Origin: Stutzerimonas sp. S1
Lineage (GTDB): Bacteria; Pseudomonadota; Gammaproteobacteria; Pseudomonadales; Pseudomonadaceae
Length of the DNA stretch: 64,000 nucleotides
NCBI RefSeq assembly: GCF_025966695.1
Contig: NZ_JAOEIY010000001.1
Span: 186,001 to 250,000 of the forward strand
Reading direction: 5' to 3'
Positions within the stretch are counted from its first letter, which is position 1; the number at the start of each line of letters is the position of its first letter. The notes beneath the pieces are model-generated. The model ran no database searches and had not been told where the DNA came from. It saw nothing but the letters and a program-made list of their open reading frames with translations. Positions 34,810 to 44,724 of this stretch are shown piece by piece. The translations under genes were made by a program, and so were the position numbers.

Positions 34810-35535
34810 TCACCGCTGGAGAGCGCGTGCGGCGGCCGCCTTCTCGTCCCGACGCGACGCCAGCCGATCGGCCAGCCGGGTGGGTTCGGGCAGACGATAG
34901 CGGGTGACGAACTGCATCACCAGCCGTGGCGCGCTGAGCAGGCTGACCCGATTGCCCGGCGAGACAATCAGCGGCCGCACCTTGTCCTTGCTACGCAGCA
35001 CGGTACCGAGAACCTCGCCCGTCTTGCCGTCGCGCAGCTCCACCTGCGAGCCACGCGCCGCTGCCAGCTCGTCGTGCACGCCGGTGAGAATCTTCTTCGC
35101 CACGCCAATGGTCGGCAGCCCCGTCACTACTCCCAGGTGTGCCGCGATGCCGAGTCGCCGCGGATGGGCGATGCCGTGGCCGTCCGAGAAGATCAGGTCG
35201 GGGATCGCCGGCAAAGCCTCCAGCGCCTGCAACACCGCCGGCAGCTCGCGGAACGACAGCAGGCCCGGGATATAGGGCATTGAGGTAGGAATGCGGGCCA
35301 GGCTCTGGGCAACCACTTCCAGGGTCTGCGCATCCAGCAGTACAACCGCCGCGCGGGTGATCTGACCCTGCTCCTCGAACCCCACATCCACCCCGGCGAC
35401 CAGCCGTAGCGGAGGGAAGTCATCCGCCAGACGGACCTGCGCCGCGAGGCTCTTCTGCATGGCGCGCGCAGCGGCGGGGCTGCCATCCCAGTCGCCGAAC
35501 GGCCGGGTGGGATAGGGGTTGTGCAGAATGGTCAT
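34810..35535 (-). CDS. nfi: Deoxyinosine 3'-endonuclease V
   Basis: The 241-residue endonuclease V nicks DNA near deoxyinosine. Key motifs are VAGVDVGF (metal Asp), YIPGLLSFRELP, LIFSDGHGIAHPRRLGIAAHLGV and GVAKKILTG, all in the usual order. The C-terminus is basic and Ala/Arg-rich. It is on the same strand as ampD, 86 bases upstream, and divergent from the GlxA-type regulator. Confidence 0.95.
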   Translation of the reverse strand: MTILHNPYPTRPFGDWDGSPAAARAMQKSLAAQVRLADDFPPLRLVAGVDVGFEEQGQITRAAVVLLDAQTLEVVAQSLARIPTSMPYIPGLLSFRELPAVLQALEALPAIPDLIFSDGHGIAHPRRLGIAAHLGVVTGLPTIGVAKKILTGVHDELAAARGSQVELRDGKTGEVLGTVLRSKDKVRPLIVSPGNRVSLLSAPRLVMQFVTRYRLPEPTRLADRLASRRDEKAAAARALQR

Positions 35536-35694
35536 TCACGCCTCCTCGACTACGGCCTGCCAGCGACCCGCCGGCAAACAGCTGACGGAGAAAGTACCGC
35601 GACAGGCTGGACACCCGTCAGAAAAAATACGACGCTTCAGCCGCACCACGGCAGTTTCATCCTGCCTATCGCTCACATAACAATCAGAACGAGC

Positions 35695-36687
35695 ATGTCA
35701 AATCCCAACGCCCTGAGTCGCATCAGCATCCTGGCCACCGAAGGGGTCTTCGCTTCGACCCTCATGCACGCCAAGGATTTCTTCCACATGGCGAGCCTGC
35801 GCCTCGGCAGGCAACTGGGTCAGGGCCTCACGCCCGCCTTCGAGACCCGGCTGGTAAGCCCGGACGGTGAGCCGGTAATGACCTTCAGCGGCACCACTAT
35901 AGCCGTGGACGGCGGACTGCAAGACACCGACGTGGTAATCCTGCCGGCATTCTGGGGCGATTTCGATGCCCTCTGCGCACAGTATCCACAGGTCGTACCA
36001 TGGCTGCGTCAATGCCACGCGGCCGGTAGCGCAATCTGTGGCGAGGCCACCGGTGCGTTCTGGATGGCTCAGGCCGGGCTGCTGGATCAGCGCGAAGCCA
36101 CGACCCACTGGCGCTTCGCCGGCGAGTTCGCCGAACGCTTCCCGCACGTGCAGTTCAGCCCGGACAAGCATCTGACCGACAGCGACAATCTCTACTGCGC
36201 CGGCGGCACCACGTCGTCCTGCGACCTTTACATGTACCTGGTCGAACGCTTCTGCGGGGCCAATGTCGCTCAGGGCATGGCGCGTGATGTGCTGTTCGAA
36301 GTGCAGCGCAACTATCGGCCAGGCAGGCTCGGCTTCGGCGGGCAGAAGCTGCATCTGGACAGCCGCGTGCTGCAGATTCAGGAGTGGCTGGAAGAGCACT
36401 TCGCCGAAAAGTTCCGCTTCGAGGACGTCGCCCGCGAGCATGGCATGAGCATCCGCAACTTCATGCGGCGCTTCCAGGCCGCCACCGGCGACAAGCCGTT
36501 GCACTACCTGCAGCGGTTGCGCATCGAGACAGCCAAGAATCTGCTGTCGACCACGCGCAAGAGCATCAAGACCATCAGTTACGAAATCGGTTACGACGAT
36601 GCCAGCTTCTTCGCCCGACTGTTCCGCCAGCACACCGAGCTGTCACCGAATCAATACCGCCAGCAGTACCGGCACAAAGGCACCTAG
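35695..36687 (+). CDS. GlxA-family transcriptional regulator (DJ-1/PfpI + AraC)
   Basis: The 330-residue regulator has an N-terminal DJ-1/PfpI-like domain at about 1-190, where the nucleophile-elbow region CGEATGAFWMAQAGLL replaces a catalytic amidase site. A C-terminal double AraC helix-turn-helix follows at about 225-325 (FEDVAREHGMSIRNFMRRF and TISYEIGYDDASFFARLF). Relatives control amino-acid or quaternary amine catabolism. The start is placed at MSNPNALSR (35695); the open frame runs to 35521 without family sequence. No target genes are nearby. Confidence 0.9.
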   Translation: MSNPNALSRISILATEGVFASTLMHAKDFFHMASLRLGRQLGQGLTPAFETRLVSPDGEPVMTFSGTTIAVDGGLQDTDVVILPAFWGDFDALCAQYPQVVPWLRQCHAAGSAICGEATGAFWMAQAGLLDQREATTHWRFAGEFAERFPHVQFSPDKHLTDSDNLYCAGGTTSSCDLYMYLVERFCGANVAQGMARDVLFEVQRNYRPGRLGFGGQKLHLDSRVLQIQEWLEEHFAEKFRFEDVAREHGMSIRNFMRRFQAATGDKPLHYLQRLRIETAKNLLSTTRKSIKTISYEIGYDDASFFARLFRQHTELSPNQYRQQYRHKGT

Positions 36688-36705
36688 CCCGCCTGCACGA
36701 GACAT

Positions 36706-36734
36706 AAAAAAAGGTGCGCCATGCGCACCTTTTT
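36706..36734. terminator. Bidirectional rho-independent terminator
   Basis: A seven-base GC stem (36713-36719 with 36723-36729) has a 3-base loop, extended by an A-tract on the left and T-tract on the right. It lies between the convergent GlxA-type gene and zapE. Confidence 0.92.
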
Positions 36735-36749
36735 CGACTGCCGAGGGCA

Positions 36750-37844
36750 TCACGGCTTGTGCGGACGCGCCAGGTACTCGTGCGACTGCATCTCCAGCAG
36801 CCGGCTCAGGGTGCGCTGGAACTCGAATTCCAGACGGCCGCCGGCATACAGATCCTTGAGTTCCACCTCGGCGGAGAGAATCAGCTTGACGTTGCGATCG
36901 TAGAATTCGTCGACCATGTTGATGAAGCGGCGGGCCATGTCGTCCTTGGCCACGTTCATCTGCTCGATGTTGGAAACCAGCACCGCCTCGAAGATCTTGC
37001 CCAGCTCGATGTAGTCGTTCTGGCTGCGCGGACCGTCGCAGAGTGCGCGGAAGTCGAACCAGGCGACATCGTTGGCAACCTTGCGCGCCATGATTTCGCG
37101 ATTCTCGATCAGCAGCGCCTCGTTTTCCTGCACCGTGCAGTTTTCCGTCAGCAGGCTGCGAAAGCTCTTCTCCAGACTCAGCTCGGCTTCGGCATCCAGC
37201 GGGAAGTGATACAGCTCCGCCTGTTCCAGCGCACGCAGGCGATAGTCGATGCCGCTGTCGACGTTGACGATCTCGGTATGCTTCTTCAGCAGCTCGATTG
37301 CCGGTAGGAAACGCGCGCGTTGCAGGCCGTCCTTGTACAGGCCGTCCGGCACGATATTGGAGGTCGCCACCAGACTCACGCCGTTCTTGAACAGCTCCTC
37401 GAGCAGGGTCGCGAGGATCATGGCATCGGTGATGTCGGAAACGAAGAACTCGTCGAAGCAGATCACGCGGGCCTCGTCGGCAAAACGCTTGCCGATGATG
37501 GTCAGCGGGTTCTTCTCGCCCTTGAGGGTTTTCATCTCCTCGTGCACGCGCTTCATGAAGCGGTGAAAGTGCGTACGCATCTTCTGCTTGAACGGCAGGG
37601 CGTCGAAGAAGGTGTCGACCAGGTAGGTCTTGCCACGACCGACGCCGCCCCAGAAATAGATGCCTTTGATCGGCCCCTGCTGCTTCTTGCCGAACAGCTT
37701 GCCGAACAGGCCGGTGTTGCCGCGGTCATCGGCAACTAGCTCGTCGTACAGCCGCTGCAGATGCCGCACCGCGTTTTCCTGGGCCGCATCATGGAAGAAG
37801 TCAGGGCGTTGCAGGTCGGCCTGATAGCGCTCAAGAGGGGTCAT
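36750..37844 (-). CDS. zapE: Cell division protein ZapE (AFG1-like ATPase)
   Basis: The 364-residue AFG1-family ATPase has a Walker A GGVGRGKT near residue 67, a Walker B ICFDEFFVSD and an RFxPAIELL segment typical of the family. ZapE associates with the FtsZ ring under low oxygen or heat in E. coli. The start at the ATG at 37844 (MTPLERYQ) is the family start. It is 170 bases from trpS on the same strand. Confidence 0.95.
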   Translation of the reverse strand: MTPLERYQADLQRPDFFHDAAQENAVRHLQRLYDELVADDRGNTGLFGKLFGKKQQGPIKGIYFWGGVGRGKTYLVDTFFDALPFKQKMRTHFHRFMKRVHEEMKTLKGEKNPLTIIGKRFADEARVICFDEFFVSDITDAMILATLLEELFKNGVSLVATSNIVPDGLYKDGLQRARFLPAIELLKKHTEIVNVDSGIDYRLRALEQAELYHFPLDAEAELSLEKSFRSLLTENCTVQENEALLIENREIMARKVANDVAWFDFRALCDGPRSQNDYIELGKIFEAVLVSNIEQMNVAKDDMARRFINMVDEFYDRNVKLILSAEVELKDLYAGGRLEFEFQRTLSRLLEMQSHEYLARPHKP

Positions 37845-38014
37845 GGCAGCATCTGGGTAGTCAAACGGGGCCGACACTTTAGCGGCGCCCTCGGTCGTTG
37901 GCAATTTGCTCAGATTGGTCAAACCTCTGCCCTCCTGTATTAGTTCCGCCGCACACCACATGGAGCCAACGGGGCGAGCGCAGCACGACGTGCCCTCGGT
38001 ACGCCCCTCCAGGC

Positions 38015-39373
38015 TTACTCGACGAGCGTCGCCAGAGCCTCGCGTACGCGCAGCATGGCGGCATCCATCGCTTCGGGATTGTCGTAGCTGGGACTATCGG
38101 CGATGCACTCGTCATCCAGCCACAGGGTGAACTGGCTGCCTTCGTCTTCACGCAGTTCAAGTGCATCCGGCCCGCCGGCGATCAGTCGTTGGGTCAGGCT
38201 GCCGATCGCCTTGGGATTGCTCAGCGGCCGCGACAGCAACAATTCCTCGCCATCGGCGGCGAAGAAACGGAACCGAAATGCGCCGTCAGCCTCACGGAAG
38301 CTGGCAAATCGCGCGACCTTGCTGGCTTTCTTCTTGCTCGGTGCGCTGCCCTGCACGCTGCTACGGAAGTTACGCAGCCCAACTGCCTCACGCAATTCGC
38401 CAAGGAACGGCGTGGCGATCCGGCGGGCCTTGGCCGCACCGGCCTGGAGGATTTCCTCAAGCTCGGCGGGCTTGTCGATCAGCTTGTGGTAAAGCTCGCG
38501 TGCCTCGCCCAGTTCGTTGTCCAGCAACTCGAACAGCTGCTGTTTGGCCTCGCCCCAGGCCAGGCCTTCGAGCAGTGCAGCGCGGAAGGCGGTCAGCTGC
38601 GGCGGCGTGGCAAAGGCCTGATAGAGCGTGAACAGGTGCGAGCTGTCTGGATCCTTTGGCTCGCCCGGCAGCTTCGAGTCGGTGACGATACGCGCGACCG
38701 CATTCTTCAGCTCCTTGGCGCTGCCGAACAACGGAATGGTGTTGTCGTAACTCTTCGACATCTTGCGACCATCGAGGCCCGGCAATGTCGCCACACTTTC
38801 CTCGACCACCGCCTCGGGCAGCGTGAACAGCTCCTTGCCTTGGCCGAACAGGTGATTGAAGCGCTGGGCGATGTCGCGTGCCATCTCGACATGCTGAATC
38901 TGGTCGCGCCCTACTGGCACCTTGTGCGCGTTGAACATGAGGATATCGGCTGCCATCAGCACCGGGTAACTGAAGAGGCCCATGCTGACGCCGGCGTCCG
39001 GGTCCTCGCCGTTCTCGACATTCTTGTCTACCGACGCCTTATAGGCATGCGCGCGATTGAGCAGGCCTTTGGCAGTGACACAGGTGAGCAGCCAGGTCAG
39101 CTCCGGAATTTCCGGCACGTCAGACTGGCGATAGAAGGTCACGCGCTCGGCATCCAGCCCGCAGGCCAGCCAAGTCGCGGCGATTTCCAGACGCGAGCGC
39201 TGAATCCGCAGCGGGTCATCGCATTTGATCAGCGCGTGGTAGTCGGCGAGGAAATAGAACGAGTCGGCAGACGCCGCGCGGCTGGCGACGATCGCCGGAC
39301 GAATGGCACCGGCATAGTTGCCCAGATGAGGCGTGCCGGTGGTGGTGATACCGGTGAGAATTCGGGTTTTCAT
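38015..39373 (-). CDS. trpS: Tryptophanyl-tRNA synthetase
   Basis: The 452-residue class I synthetase has the HIGH-like motif [11 protein letters not shown] and the KMSKS motif GRKMSKSYD near residue 205. It charges tRNA-Trp in the cytoplasm. A roughly 110-residue C-terminal extension beyond the catalytic/anticodon fold (after residue about 335) makes it longer than E. coli TrpS (334). This form occurs in pseudomonads. The start ATG at 39373 gives [16 protein letters not shown]. Confidence 0.96.
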   Translation of the reverse strand: MKTRILTGITTTGTPHLGNYAGAIRPAIVASRAASADSFYFLADYHALIKCDDPLRIQRSRLEIAATWLACGLDAERVTFYRQSDVPEIPELTWLLTCVTAKGLLNRAHAYKASVDKNVENGEDPDAGVSMGLFSYPVLMAADILMFNAHKVPVGRDQIQHVEMARDIAQRFNHLFGQGKELFTLPEAVVEESVATLPGLDGRKMSKSYDNTIPLFGSAKELKNAVARIVTDSKLPGEPKDPDSSHLFTLYQAFATPPQLTAFRAALLEGLAWGEAKQQLFELLDNELGEARELYHKLIDKPAELEEILQAGAAKARRIATPFLGELREAVGLRNFRSSVQGSAPSKKKASKVARFASFREADGAFRFRFFAADGEELLLSRPLSNPKAIGSLTQRLIAGGPDALELREDEGSQFTLWLDDECIADSPSYDNPEAMDAAMLRVREALATLVE

Positions 39374-39450
39374 CGCAGTCAATCTCGATTCAAGCGGCGC
39401 AGGCACGGCGCAAGGCAGCGGCCGCACCTAAAGGTGACAGGAACAGCGCG

Positions 39451-40077
39451 CTACAGCCGCGGCGCTACCAGCTCCTTCAGCTCCACCAGCTTGCCGTGGA
39501 AAAAGTGGCCGCATTCTGCCACTTTCAGCAGCTCATGGGGACGCCGCAGTGTTGCCGAGAAGGCGTACACCGAGGCGGGATCGATCACCTCGTCCTGCTC
39601 GGGCTGGATGATGGTCAGCTCGCAATGCTCGGCCGGCGCGTGCTCGGTCAGCCGGGAAACCGCCGGCGCTACCATGAACAGCTTATTCAACGATTGCCCT
39701 TGCGCCTCGAGGCGAGCCGCCAGGCTGGCCGCCACGAAGCCGCCGAAGGAAAAGCCCAGCAGGGTCAGCGGCAGATCGGGACGCTGCTCGACCAGCCAGC
39801 GCAGAGCGGCTTCGGCGTCGTCAACCTCGCCTTCCTGCATGTCGTGCACGCCAGCACTGCCACCGACTCCGCGATAGTTGAACCGCAGGGTACTGTAGTC
39901 CGCGTCGCGAGCAGTGCGCTGCAGGGTCGAGACGACCTTGTTCAGCATGGTGCCACCCTTTACCGGGTTCGGGTGACAGATCAGCGCAAGCCCTTTGGCA
40001 TCGGGCTGATCGAAATACAGGGCCTCCAGCACACCACAGGGGCCGTCAAGAGAGATGGGGATTTCACGTTTCAGCAA
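39451..40077 (-). CDS. Alpha/beta-hydrolase (dienelactone hydrolase/YpfH-like)
   Basis: The 208-residue hydrolase has a nucleophile elbow GFSFGG, an acid in EQDEVID and a catalytic His in CGHFFHG. An HPNP motif near residue 36 and LRFNYRGVGGSAG mark the small bacterial alpha/beta-hydrolase group. It is probably a cytoplasmic esterase or thioesterase with unknown substrate. In related genomes it sits next to trpS and the zapE gene. Confidence 0.9.
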   Translation of the reverse strand: MLKREIPISLDGPCGVLEALYFDQPDAKGLALICHPNPVKGGTMLNKVVSTLQRTARDADYSTLRFNYRGVGGSAGVHDMQEGEVDDAEAALRWLVEQRPDLPLTLLGFSFGGFVAASLAARLEAQGQSLNKLFMVAPAVSRLTEHAPAEHCELTIIQPEQDEVIDPASVYAFSATLRRPHELLKVAECGHFFHGKLVELKELVAPRL

Positions 40078-40218
40078 AGGAGGAACTCCGTGACCTTGGG
40101 ACGAGTCGACTCGTCTTGCTTACCAGCTGCCGGATGACCGTCGCATTGCGCCGCGGTATACAGAGCAGGTACGAGAAGTTAACGTAAGCACAGCCGTTTT
40201 ATATAGAAGGAAGGACTC

Positions 40219-40650
40219 GTGGAACAGACCCTCGCGACCTGGTTGCTCCCGATTGTTGGCCTGATCGCCGGCATCGCTATTGGTTATCTGGTGGCCCGCA
40301 GCAGCGCGCCTAACCGCACGCAACGCCAGGTGGACGACCTGCAGGAGCGTTTCGACACTTACCAGAGCGAAGTGGTTACTCACTTCAACACCACCGCCAG
40401 CCTACTGCGCAAGCTCACCAACAGCTATCAGGATATCCAGGACCATCTGACCGAGGGTGCCGACCGCCTGGCGCTCGACGAACAGACCCGCCAGCGTCTG
40501 CTCGCTGCCCTGCACAGCGAAGACCATCACGGCTCGCGCGAGCGGTTGTCGTCGCCAGCATTCACCGAACCGCCGAAGGACTATGCACCCAAGGAAGACG
40601 ACACGCCCGGCACCCTGCACGAAAATTTCGGCTTCAAGAACCGCCACTGA
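40219..40650 (+). CDS. zapG: ZapG/YhcB (DUF1043) inner-membrane protein
   Basis: The 143-residue protein has one N-terminal membrane helix (WLLPIVGLIAGIAIGYLVA). A coiled-coil segment follows (QVDDLQERFDTYQSEV...ASLLRKLTNSYQDIQDHL), then a disordered acidic tail. This is the YhcB pattern, a cell-envelope/division protein. The start is GTG at 40219 with AAGGAAGGA upstream. It is convergent with nadC. Confidence 0.9.
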   Translation: MEQTLATWLLPIVGLIAGIAIGYLVARSSAPNRTQRQVDDLQERFDTYQSEVVTHFNTTASLLRKLTNSYQDIQDHLTEGADRLALDEQTRQRLLAALHSEDHHGSRERLSSPAFTEPPKDYAPKEDDTPGTLHENFGFKNRH

Positions 40651-40658
40651 GGCCCTGT

Positions 40659-40683
40659 ACCGGAGCAGGCACGCTGCTCCGGT
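40659..40683. terminator. Hairpin between zapG and nadC
   Basis: ACCGGAGCAG and CTGCTCCGGT form a 10-bp perfect stem (40659-40668, 40674-40683) with a 5-base loop, placed between convergent genes. There is no T-tract. Confidence 0.6.
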
Positions 40684-40692
40684 TGCGCCACC

Positions 40693-41541
40693 CTACTGAC
40701 GCAGACGCATCGACAGATCCACTGCCTGCACATGCTTGGTCAGTGCGCCGATCGAGATGTAATCCACCCCCGTCTCCGCGACCACGCGCAAGGTCTCTTC
40801 GCTGATCCCGCCGGAGGCCTCGAGCTTGGCTCGCCCCCGGGCAAGGTCGACAGCCGTACGCATGTCGTCGAGGCTCAGCTCGTCCAGCATGACGATGTCC
40901 GCGCCGGCCTGCAGCGCTTGCTCCAGTTCGTCAAGACTCTCCACTTCGACCTCTACCGGCTTGCCCGGCGCGATCCGGTGCGCCGTCGCGATCGCTTGAG
41001 CGATGCTTCCGCAGGCTGCGATATGGTTTTCCTTGATCAGAAACGCGTCGTAAAGACCGATGCGGTGATTGTGACAACCGCCACAGGTGACCGCGTACTT
41101 CTGCGCCAATCGCAACCCGGGTAGCGTCTTGCGCGTGTCGAGCAGCTGCACCCCGGTGCCCTCGACCAGATCGGCATAGTGCCGACAGCGTGTCGCGACA
41201 CCGGACAGCGTCTGCAGGAAATTCAACGCGGTACGCTCACCGGTCAACAGTGCCCGCGCCGGGCCTTCGAGATGAAACAGCACTCGATCAGCCTCGACTC
41301 GCTCACCATCGCTCACCTGCCAGTGGACCGCGACCCGCGGATCAAGCTGACGAAAGACCGCATCGACCCACGCCACTCCACTGACCACAGCCGTTTCGCG
41401 GGTGATGATCGACGCGTGCGCCAGACGCTCGGCAGGGATCAACTGGGCGGTGATATCGCCAGTGCCGACATCTTCGGCCAAAGCCCGACGGACATTGGCA
41501 TCGATTTCGGCGGAAAGATCGGCAAGGCTCAGATTAGGCAT
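40693..41541 (-). CDS. nadC: Nicotinate-nucleotide pyrophosphorylase (quinolinate phosphoribosyltransferase)
   Basis: The 282-residue enzyme makes nicotinate mononucleotide from quinolinate and PRPP in NAD synthesis. The signature segments are [47 protein letters not shown] and the phosphate loop ASGGI with YISIGALTK. The ATG at 41541 gives the usual length. It is divergent from the DUF1631 gene, the arrangement seen in other pseudomonads. Confidence 0.97.
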   Translation of the reverse strand: MPNLSLADLSAEIDANVRRALAEDVGTGDITAQLIPAERLAHASIITRETAVVSGVAWVDAVFRQLDPRVAVHWQVSDGERVEADRVLFHLEGPARALLTGERTALNFLQTLSGVATRCRHYADLVEGTGVQLLDTRKTLPGLRLAQKYAVTCGGCHNHRIGLYDAFLIKENHIAACGSIAQAIATAHRIAPGKPVEVEVESLDELEQALQAGADIVMLDELSLDDMRTAVDLARGRAKLEASGGISEETLRVVAETGVDYISIGALTKHVQAVDLSMRLRQ

Positions 41542-41621
41542 GGCAGACTCCACATGGTTTGGCCGGAAGTATAAAGGCTGACTTGGGAGTGCGCGCGATA
41601 GAAGGGTCGCCAGGCTGGTTG

Positions 41622-41677
41622 CCCGGGTTTTTTTACCGTTCGGCAGAAAACCCGGGAGCATCTGTGATGCGGATCAT
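41622..41677. promoter_or_regulatory. Hairpin and FNR-like box in the nadC/DUF1631 gap
   Basis: CCCGGGTTTT (41622-41631) and AAAACCCGGG (41647-41656) form a 10-bp stem with a 15-base loop. GTGAT-GCGG-ATCAT at 41664-41677 has the TGAT-N4-ATCA core of an FNR-type site but misses both outer bases. An exact TATAAT at 41718-41723 is a possible -10 for the DUF1631 gene, 115 bases before its ATG. No small gene was seen in this 297-base gap. Confidence 0.4.
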
Positions 41678-41838
41678 GTCGAACACAAATCCGGATCTAC
41701 CCTGGCACCACCGTGCTTATAATTGCGCTTACTAATTCTGGCGCCACATTAATGACGCCATGCCGGCACCCTTGTTACTTTAACGCTCACAAAGCGTGGT
41801 GACCCGCCCAACAGGCCGGCGACCGTAGGAGAGTCTCG

Positions 41839-44094
41839 ATGCGAACCGATGCGAAAGTGGTGCACCTGAACAAGGCCGCCCCTGAGCACAAGCCGACGTC
41901 ACCGGCCGCCAAGCTGCCGGTAGCGCTTATCAGCGTGCGCGACAAAGCCGCTCAGCAGTTGCGCCAAGCATTGCAAACACTGCTCGACAATGCCGATGAC
42001 TCGCTGTTCGAGATCGCCGATCGGGCCAGCAGCAACACCGAACAGAACGCGTTCTTCGAGGCCATGCGCGATCTGCGCATGAAGCGACGCACCATCGAGC
42101 GCAGCTTCCTGCAGCAACTGTTCGAGGCCTTCTCCACGCTCAACCAGTACGAAATCGGCAAACCCAGTCTGACCGAGCCCGTTTCGTTCGATAGCCTGAG
42201 CCTGGTGCAGAACGATGAGCTGGAGGAATCTGTCGCCATTGACACCATGGTGACCAAGGTGACCGGGCGTACGGGCACGTCCCTGAGTCATCTGACCACC
42301 CGCATGAATGCAGTGGTCAGCAAGAAACTCGACGACAAGACCAATCCGCTAGGCCCCAGCGCAATCTGCGACTACTTCCTCGAGGCTTGCAGCAGCCTGG
42401 GCGTCGAGATCAAGGTCAAGCTGATCATTCTCAAGCTGTTTGAAAAGTACGTGCTTGCAGAGCTGGACCAGCTCTACGCCGAGGCCAACCTGACACTAAC
42501 GGCCGCCGGCATCCTGCCTGAATTGCAGTCCGCCCCCCCGCGCCGCCCGCAAACCTCGGGAGCGGGACTCGGGCCGGGGGCCAATACGTCATCGCCCGCA
42601 CCAACCACCAGTCAATCGGCCGCAACCGAAAGCGGTCAGCAGGAGGCTGCCTTCGGCGCCCTGCTCGGCTTGTTGTCCGAGCTGCGCAACAGCAGCGCAC
42701 TCCCCACGCGCAGCGTTCCCAGCGATGCAGTACCGATCTCCAGCAACGACTTGATGCGCCTGCTCTCTCACATGCAGGCGCGCGCGCCACAAACGGTCGA
42801 TGAATACGACCTGCAGGACCAACTGGGCCAACTGCTGCAGCGCGTCAGCGCCAAGAGCGGAAAATCACGTGTAGTGGGCGAGGTCGACGAGGATGTCATC
42901 AATCTCGTGTCGATGCTCTTCGAGTTCATCCTCGACGATCGCAACCTGCCGGACTCGCTGAAGGCACTGATCGGTCGCCTGCAGATCCCCCTGCTCAAGG
43001 TTGCCGTACTGGACAAGACCTTCTTCAGCCGTGGCAGTCATCCAGCGCGGCGCCTGCTCAACGAAATCGCCTCCGCGGCCATGGGCTGGAGTGATCAGGA
43101 CGAGGCCCAGCGCGATAGTCTGTATCAAAAAATCGAGCAGATCGTCGCGCGCCTGCTGAACGATTTCACTGATGATCCGACAATCTTTTCCGAGCTATTG
43201 GCGGATTTCCTCGCGTTCATCGGTGACGAGCGTCGCCGCAGCGAATTGCTCGAACAACGCACCCGCGACGCTGAAGAAGGGCGGGCAAAAGCCGAAGTTG
43301 CACGCCAGGCAGTCGAACAGGCGCTGAACGAGCGACTGCTTGGCAAGACGCTTCCGGAAGTGGTTGTGCGCCTGTTACAGGAAGCCTGGAGCAAGGTGCT
43401 GCTACTGACCTGCCTGAAACATGGCACCCAGTCGCAGCAGTGGGACGACGCGCTGACCACCATGGACGAATTGATCTGGAGCGTCACACCACACGCCGAT
43501 GAAGCGTCTCGCGCCAAACTCTTGGAGCTGGTGCCCAGCCTCCTTAAGTCGCTACGTGAAGGCCTGGTCAGCGCGGCATTCGACCCATTCTCCACCGGTG
43601 AATTCTTCACGCAGCTGGAGGCACTGCATGTGCAGACGCTCCAGCAGTTCGAGCAACCGCCAGCCAACGACAGCGTCAAGCAAGCGGCCGCGCCCATGAA
43701 CGAGCAGGAGCAGCGATCGCCGCCTGCCATGGTCGAAGTGGTGGAAGAGATCCTTCTGCTTGCGCCTGGCGAGAGCCGCGAGCGCGAACCCGAGATTGAC
43801 CTTGCAGATAACGACGCAGCACTAGCCAAGGTCGACAACCTGCGGGTTGGCAGTTGGGTAGAGTTTCAGGAGGACGAGGAGCACAAGCTGCGCTGCAAGC
43901 TGGCCGCGATCATCAAGCCCACCGGCAAGTATATTTTCGTCAACCGGACAGGCATGAAAGTTCTGGAAAAGACCCGCACAGGCCTGGCAATGGAGTTTCG
44001 TCGCGAGGCGATCAGCCTGCTCAACGACACCCTGCTGTTCGATCGGGCACTGGAATCGGTGATCGGCAACCTGCGGCGCCTGAAAAACACCTGA
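41839..44094 (+). CDS. DUF1631 family protein
   Basis: The 751-residue soluble protein of the DUF1631 family starts MRTDAKVVHLNKAAP. The N-terminal helical region is followed by a low-complexity Pro/Ser/Ala linker near 235-275, then more helices with a coiled-coil stretch around 465-505. The C-terminal part (LRVGSWVEFQEDE...IFVNRTGMKVLEKTRTGLA) resembles a PilZ-like barrel, which could bind c-di-GMP, but the RxxxR and D/NxSxxG motifs are not clear. It has AGGAG before the ATG. Its function is unknown. It is conserved beside nadC. Confidence 0.85.
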   Translation: MRTDAKVVHLNKAAPEHKPTSPAAKLPVALISVRDKAAQQLRQALQTLLDNADDSLFEIADRASSNTEQNAFFEAMRDLRMKRRTIERSFLQQLFEAFSTLNQYEIGKPSLTEPVSFDSLSLVQNDELEESVAIDTMVTKVTGRTGTSLSHLTTRMNAVVSKKLDDKTNPLGPSAICDYFLEACSSLGVEIKVKLIILKLFEKYVLAELDQLYAEANLTLTAAGILPELQSAPPRRPQTSGAGLGPGANTSSPAPTTSQSAATESGQQEAAFGALLGLLSELRNSSALPTRSVPSDAVPISSNDLMRLLSHMQARAPQTVDEYDLQDQLGQLLQRVSAKSGKSRVVGEVDEDVINLVSMLFEFILDDRNLPDSLKALIGRLQIPLLKVAVLDKTFFSRGSHPARRLLNEIASAAMGWSDQDEAQRDSLYQKIEQIVARLLNDFTDDPTIFSELLADFLAFIGDERRRSELLEQRTRDAEEGRAKAEVARQAVEQALNERLLGKTLPEVVVRLLQEAWSKVLLLTCLKHGTQSQQWDDALTTMDELIWSVTPHADEASRAKLLELVPSLLKSLREGLVSAAFDPFSTGEFFTQLEALHVQTLQQFEQPPANDSVKQAAAPMNEQEQRSPPAMVEVVEEILLLAPGESREREPEIDLADNDAALAKVDNLRVGSWVEFQEDEEHKLRCKLAAIIKPTGKYIFVNRTGMKVLEKTRTGLAMEFRREAISLLNDTLLFDRALESVIGNLRRLKNT

Positions 44095-44217
44095 CTCCAC
44101 CCACTCAGCGAGCCGCCACGGCTCGCTATGCGCACCACTGCGGAAGAAGCTGGCGGACACTTTCCTCACGATGCCAAGGTCCGGCTAGACTGAGTTCACT
44201 CTCGTCGAGGTAACCCC

Positions 44218-44391
44218 ATGCCCAGCCGACTAACTCCCGAAGACCAGCAACGCGTCGACGATTATCTGCGCGCGCCACAGCACCGAATTGAACGACGTCC
44301 ATTTCGTCCGCTGCTGCTCCTGACGCTGGTACTCACCGTGGTCATTGGTCTGGGACTGCTGAGCCGCTTACTCAGCAGCCTGGCACTATAA
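44218..44391 (+). CDS. DUF3094-type small membrane protein
   Basis: This 57-residue protein reads MPSRLTPEDQQRVDDYL at the N-terminus, followed by a basic RRPFRP segment and one transmembrane helix (LLLLTLVLTVVIGLGLLSRLL). This is the pattern of the DUF3094 family in pseudomonads. Its function is unknown. The ATG follows CGAGGTAACCCC. It lies 123 bases after the DUF1631 gene on the same strand. Confidence 0.82.
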   Translation: MPSRLTPEDQQRVDDYLRAPQHRIERRPFRPLLLLTLVLTVVIGLGLLSRLLSSLAL

Positions 44392-44496
44392 GCATCACCT
44401 GCCCGGCATACGCACAACAGAACAGCTCATCACTTCAGCACCGAGCAATTGGCTGGGCGGAGGCCGGCCATTTTGACCAGGGGTTAGATAGGCAAT

Positions 44497-44534
44497 AAAA
44501 AAGCTGGAAGGTCTTATTCAGACACTTCCAGCTT
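44497..44534 (-). terminator. Terminator of the tRNA operon
   Basis: AAAAGCTGGAAG and CTTCCAGCTTTT form a 12-bp stem downstream of tRNA-Lys. On the minus strand a T6 tract follows. It also lies after the DUF3094 gene and may stop both directions. Confidence 0.88.
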
Positions 44535-44557
44535 TTGTACTTCTTGCGAAGCTTGGA

Positions 44558-44633
44558 TGGTGGGTCGTGTAGGATTCGAACCTACGACCAATTGGTTAAA
44601 AGCCAACTGCTCTACCAACTGAGCTAACGACCC
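44558..44633 (-). tRNA. tRNA-Lys (anticodon TTT)
   Basis: The 76-base sequence folds as a cloverleaf. The acceptor GGGTCGT pairs with ACGACCC, the D-arm is AGCTCAGTTGGTAGAGC, the anticodon loop CTTTTAA carries TTT, and the T-arm GTTCGAATC is present. CCA is encoded. It is the last tRNA in the operon Asn-Pro-Lys. Confidence 0.97.
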
Positions 44634-44638
44634 AAAAA

Positions 44639-44715
44639 TGGTCGGGGTAGGGGGATTCGAACTCCCGACATCCTGCTCCCAAAGCAGGCGCGCTACCGGA
44701 CTGCGCTATACCCCG
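44639..44715 (-). tRNA. tRNA-Pro (anticodon TGG)
   Basis: The 77-base cloverleaf has acceptor CGGGGTA, anticodon loop CTTTGGGA carrying TGG, T-arm GTTCGAATC and encoded CCA. It lies 5 bases upstream of tRNA-Lys. Confidence 0.97.
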
Positions 44716-44724
44716 ATTGGAAAT

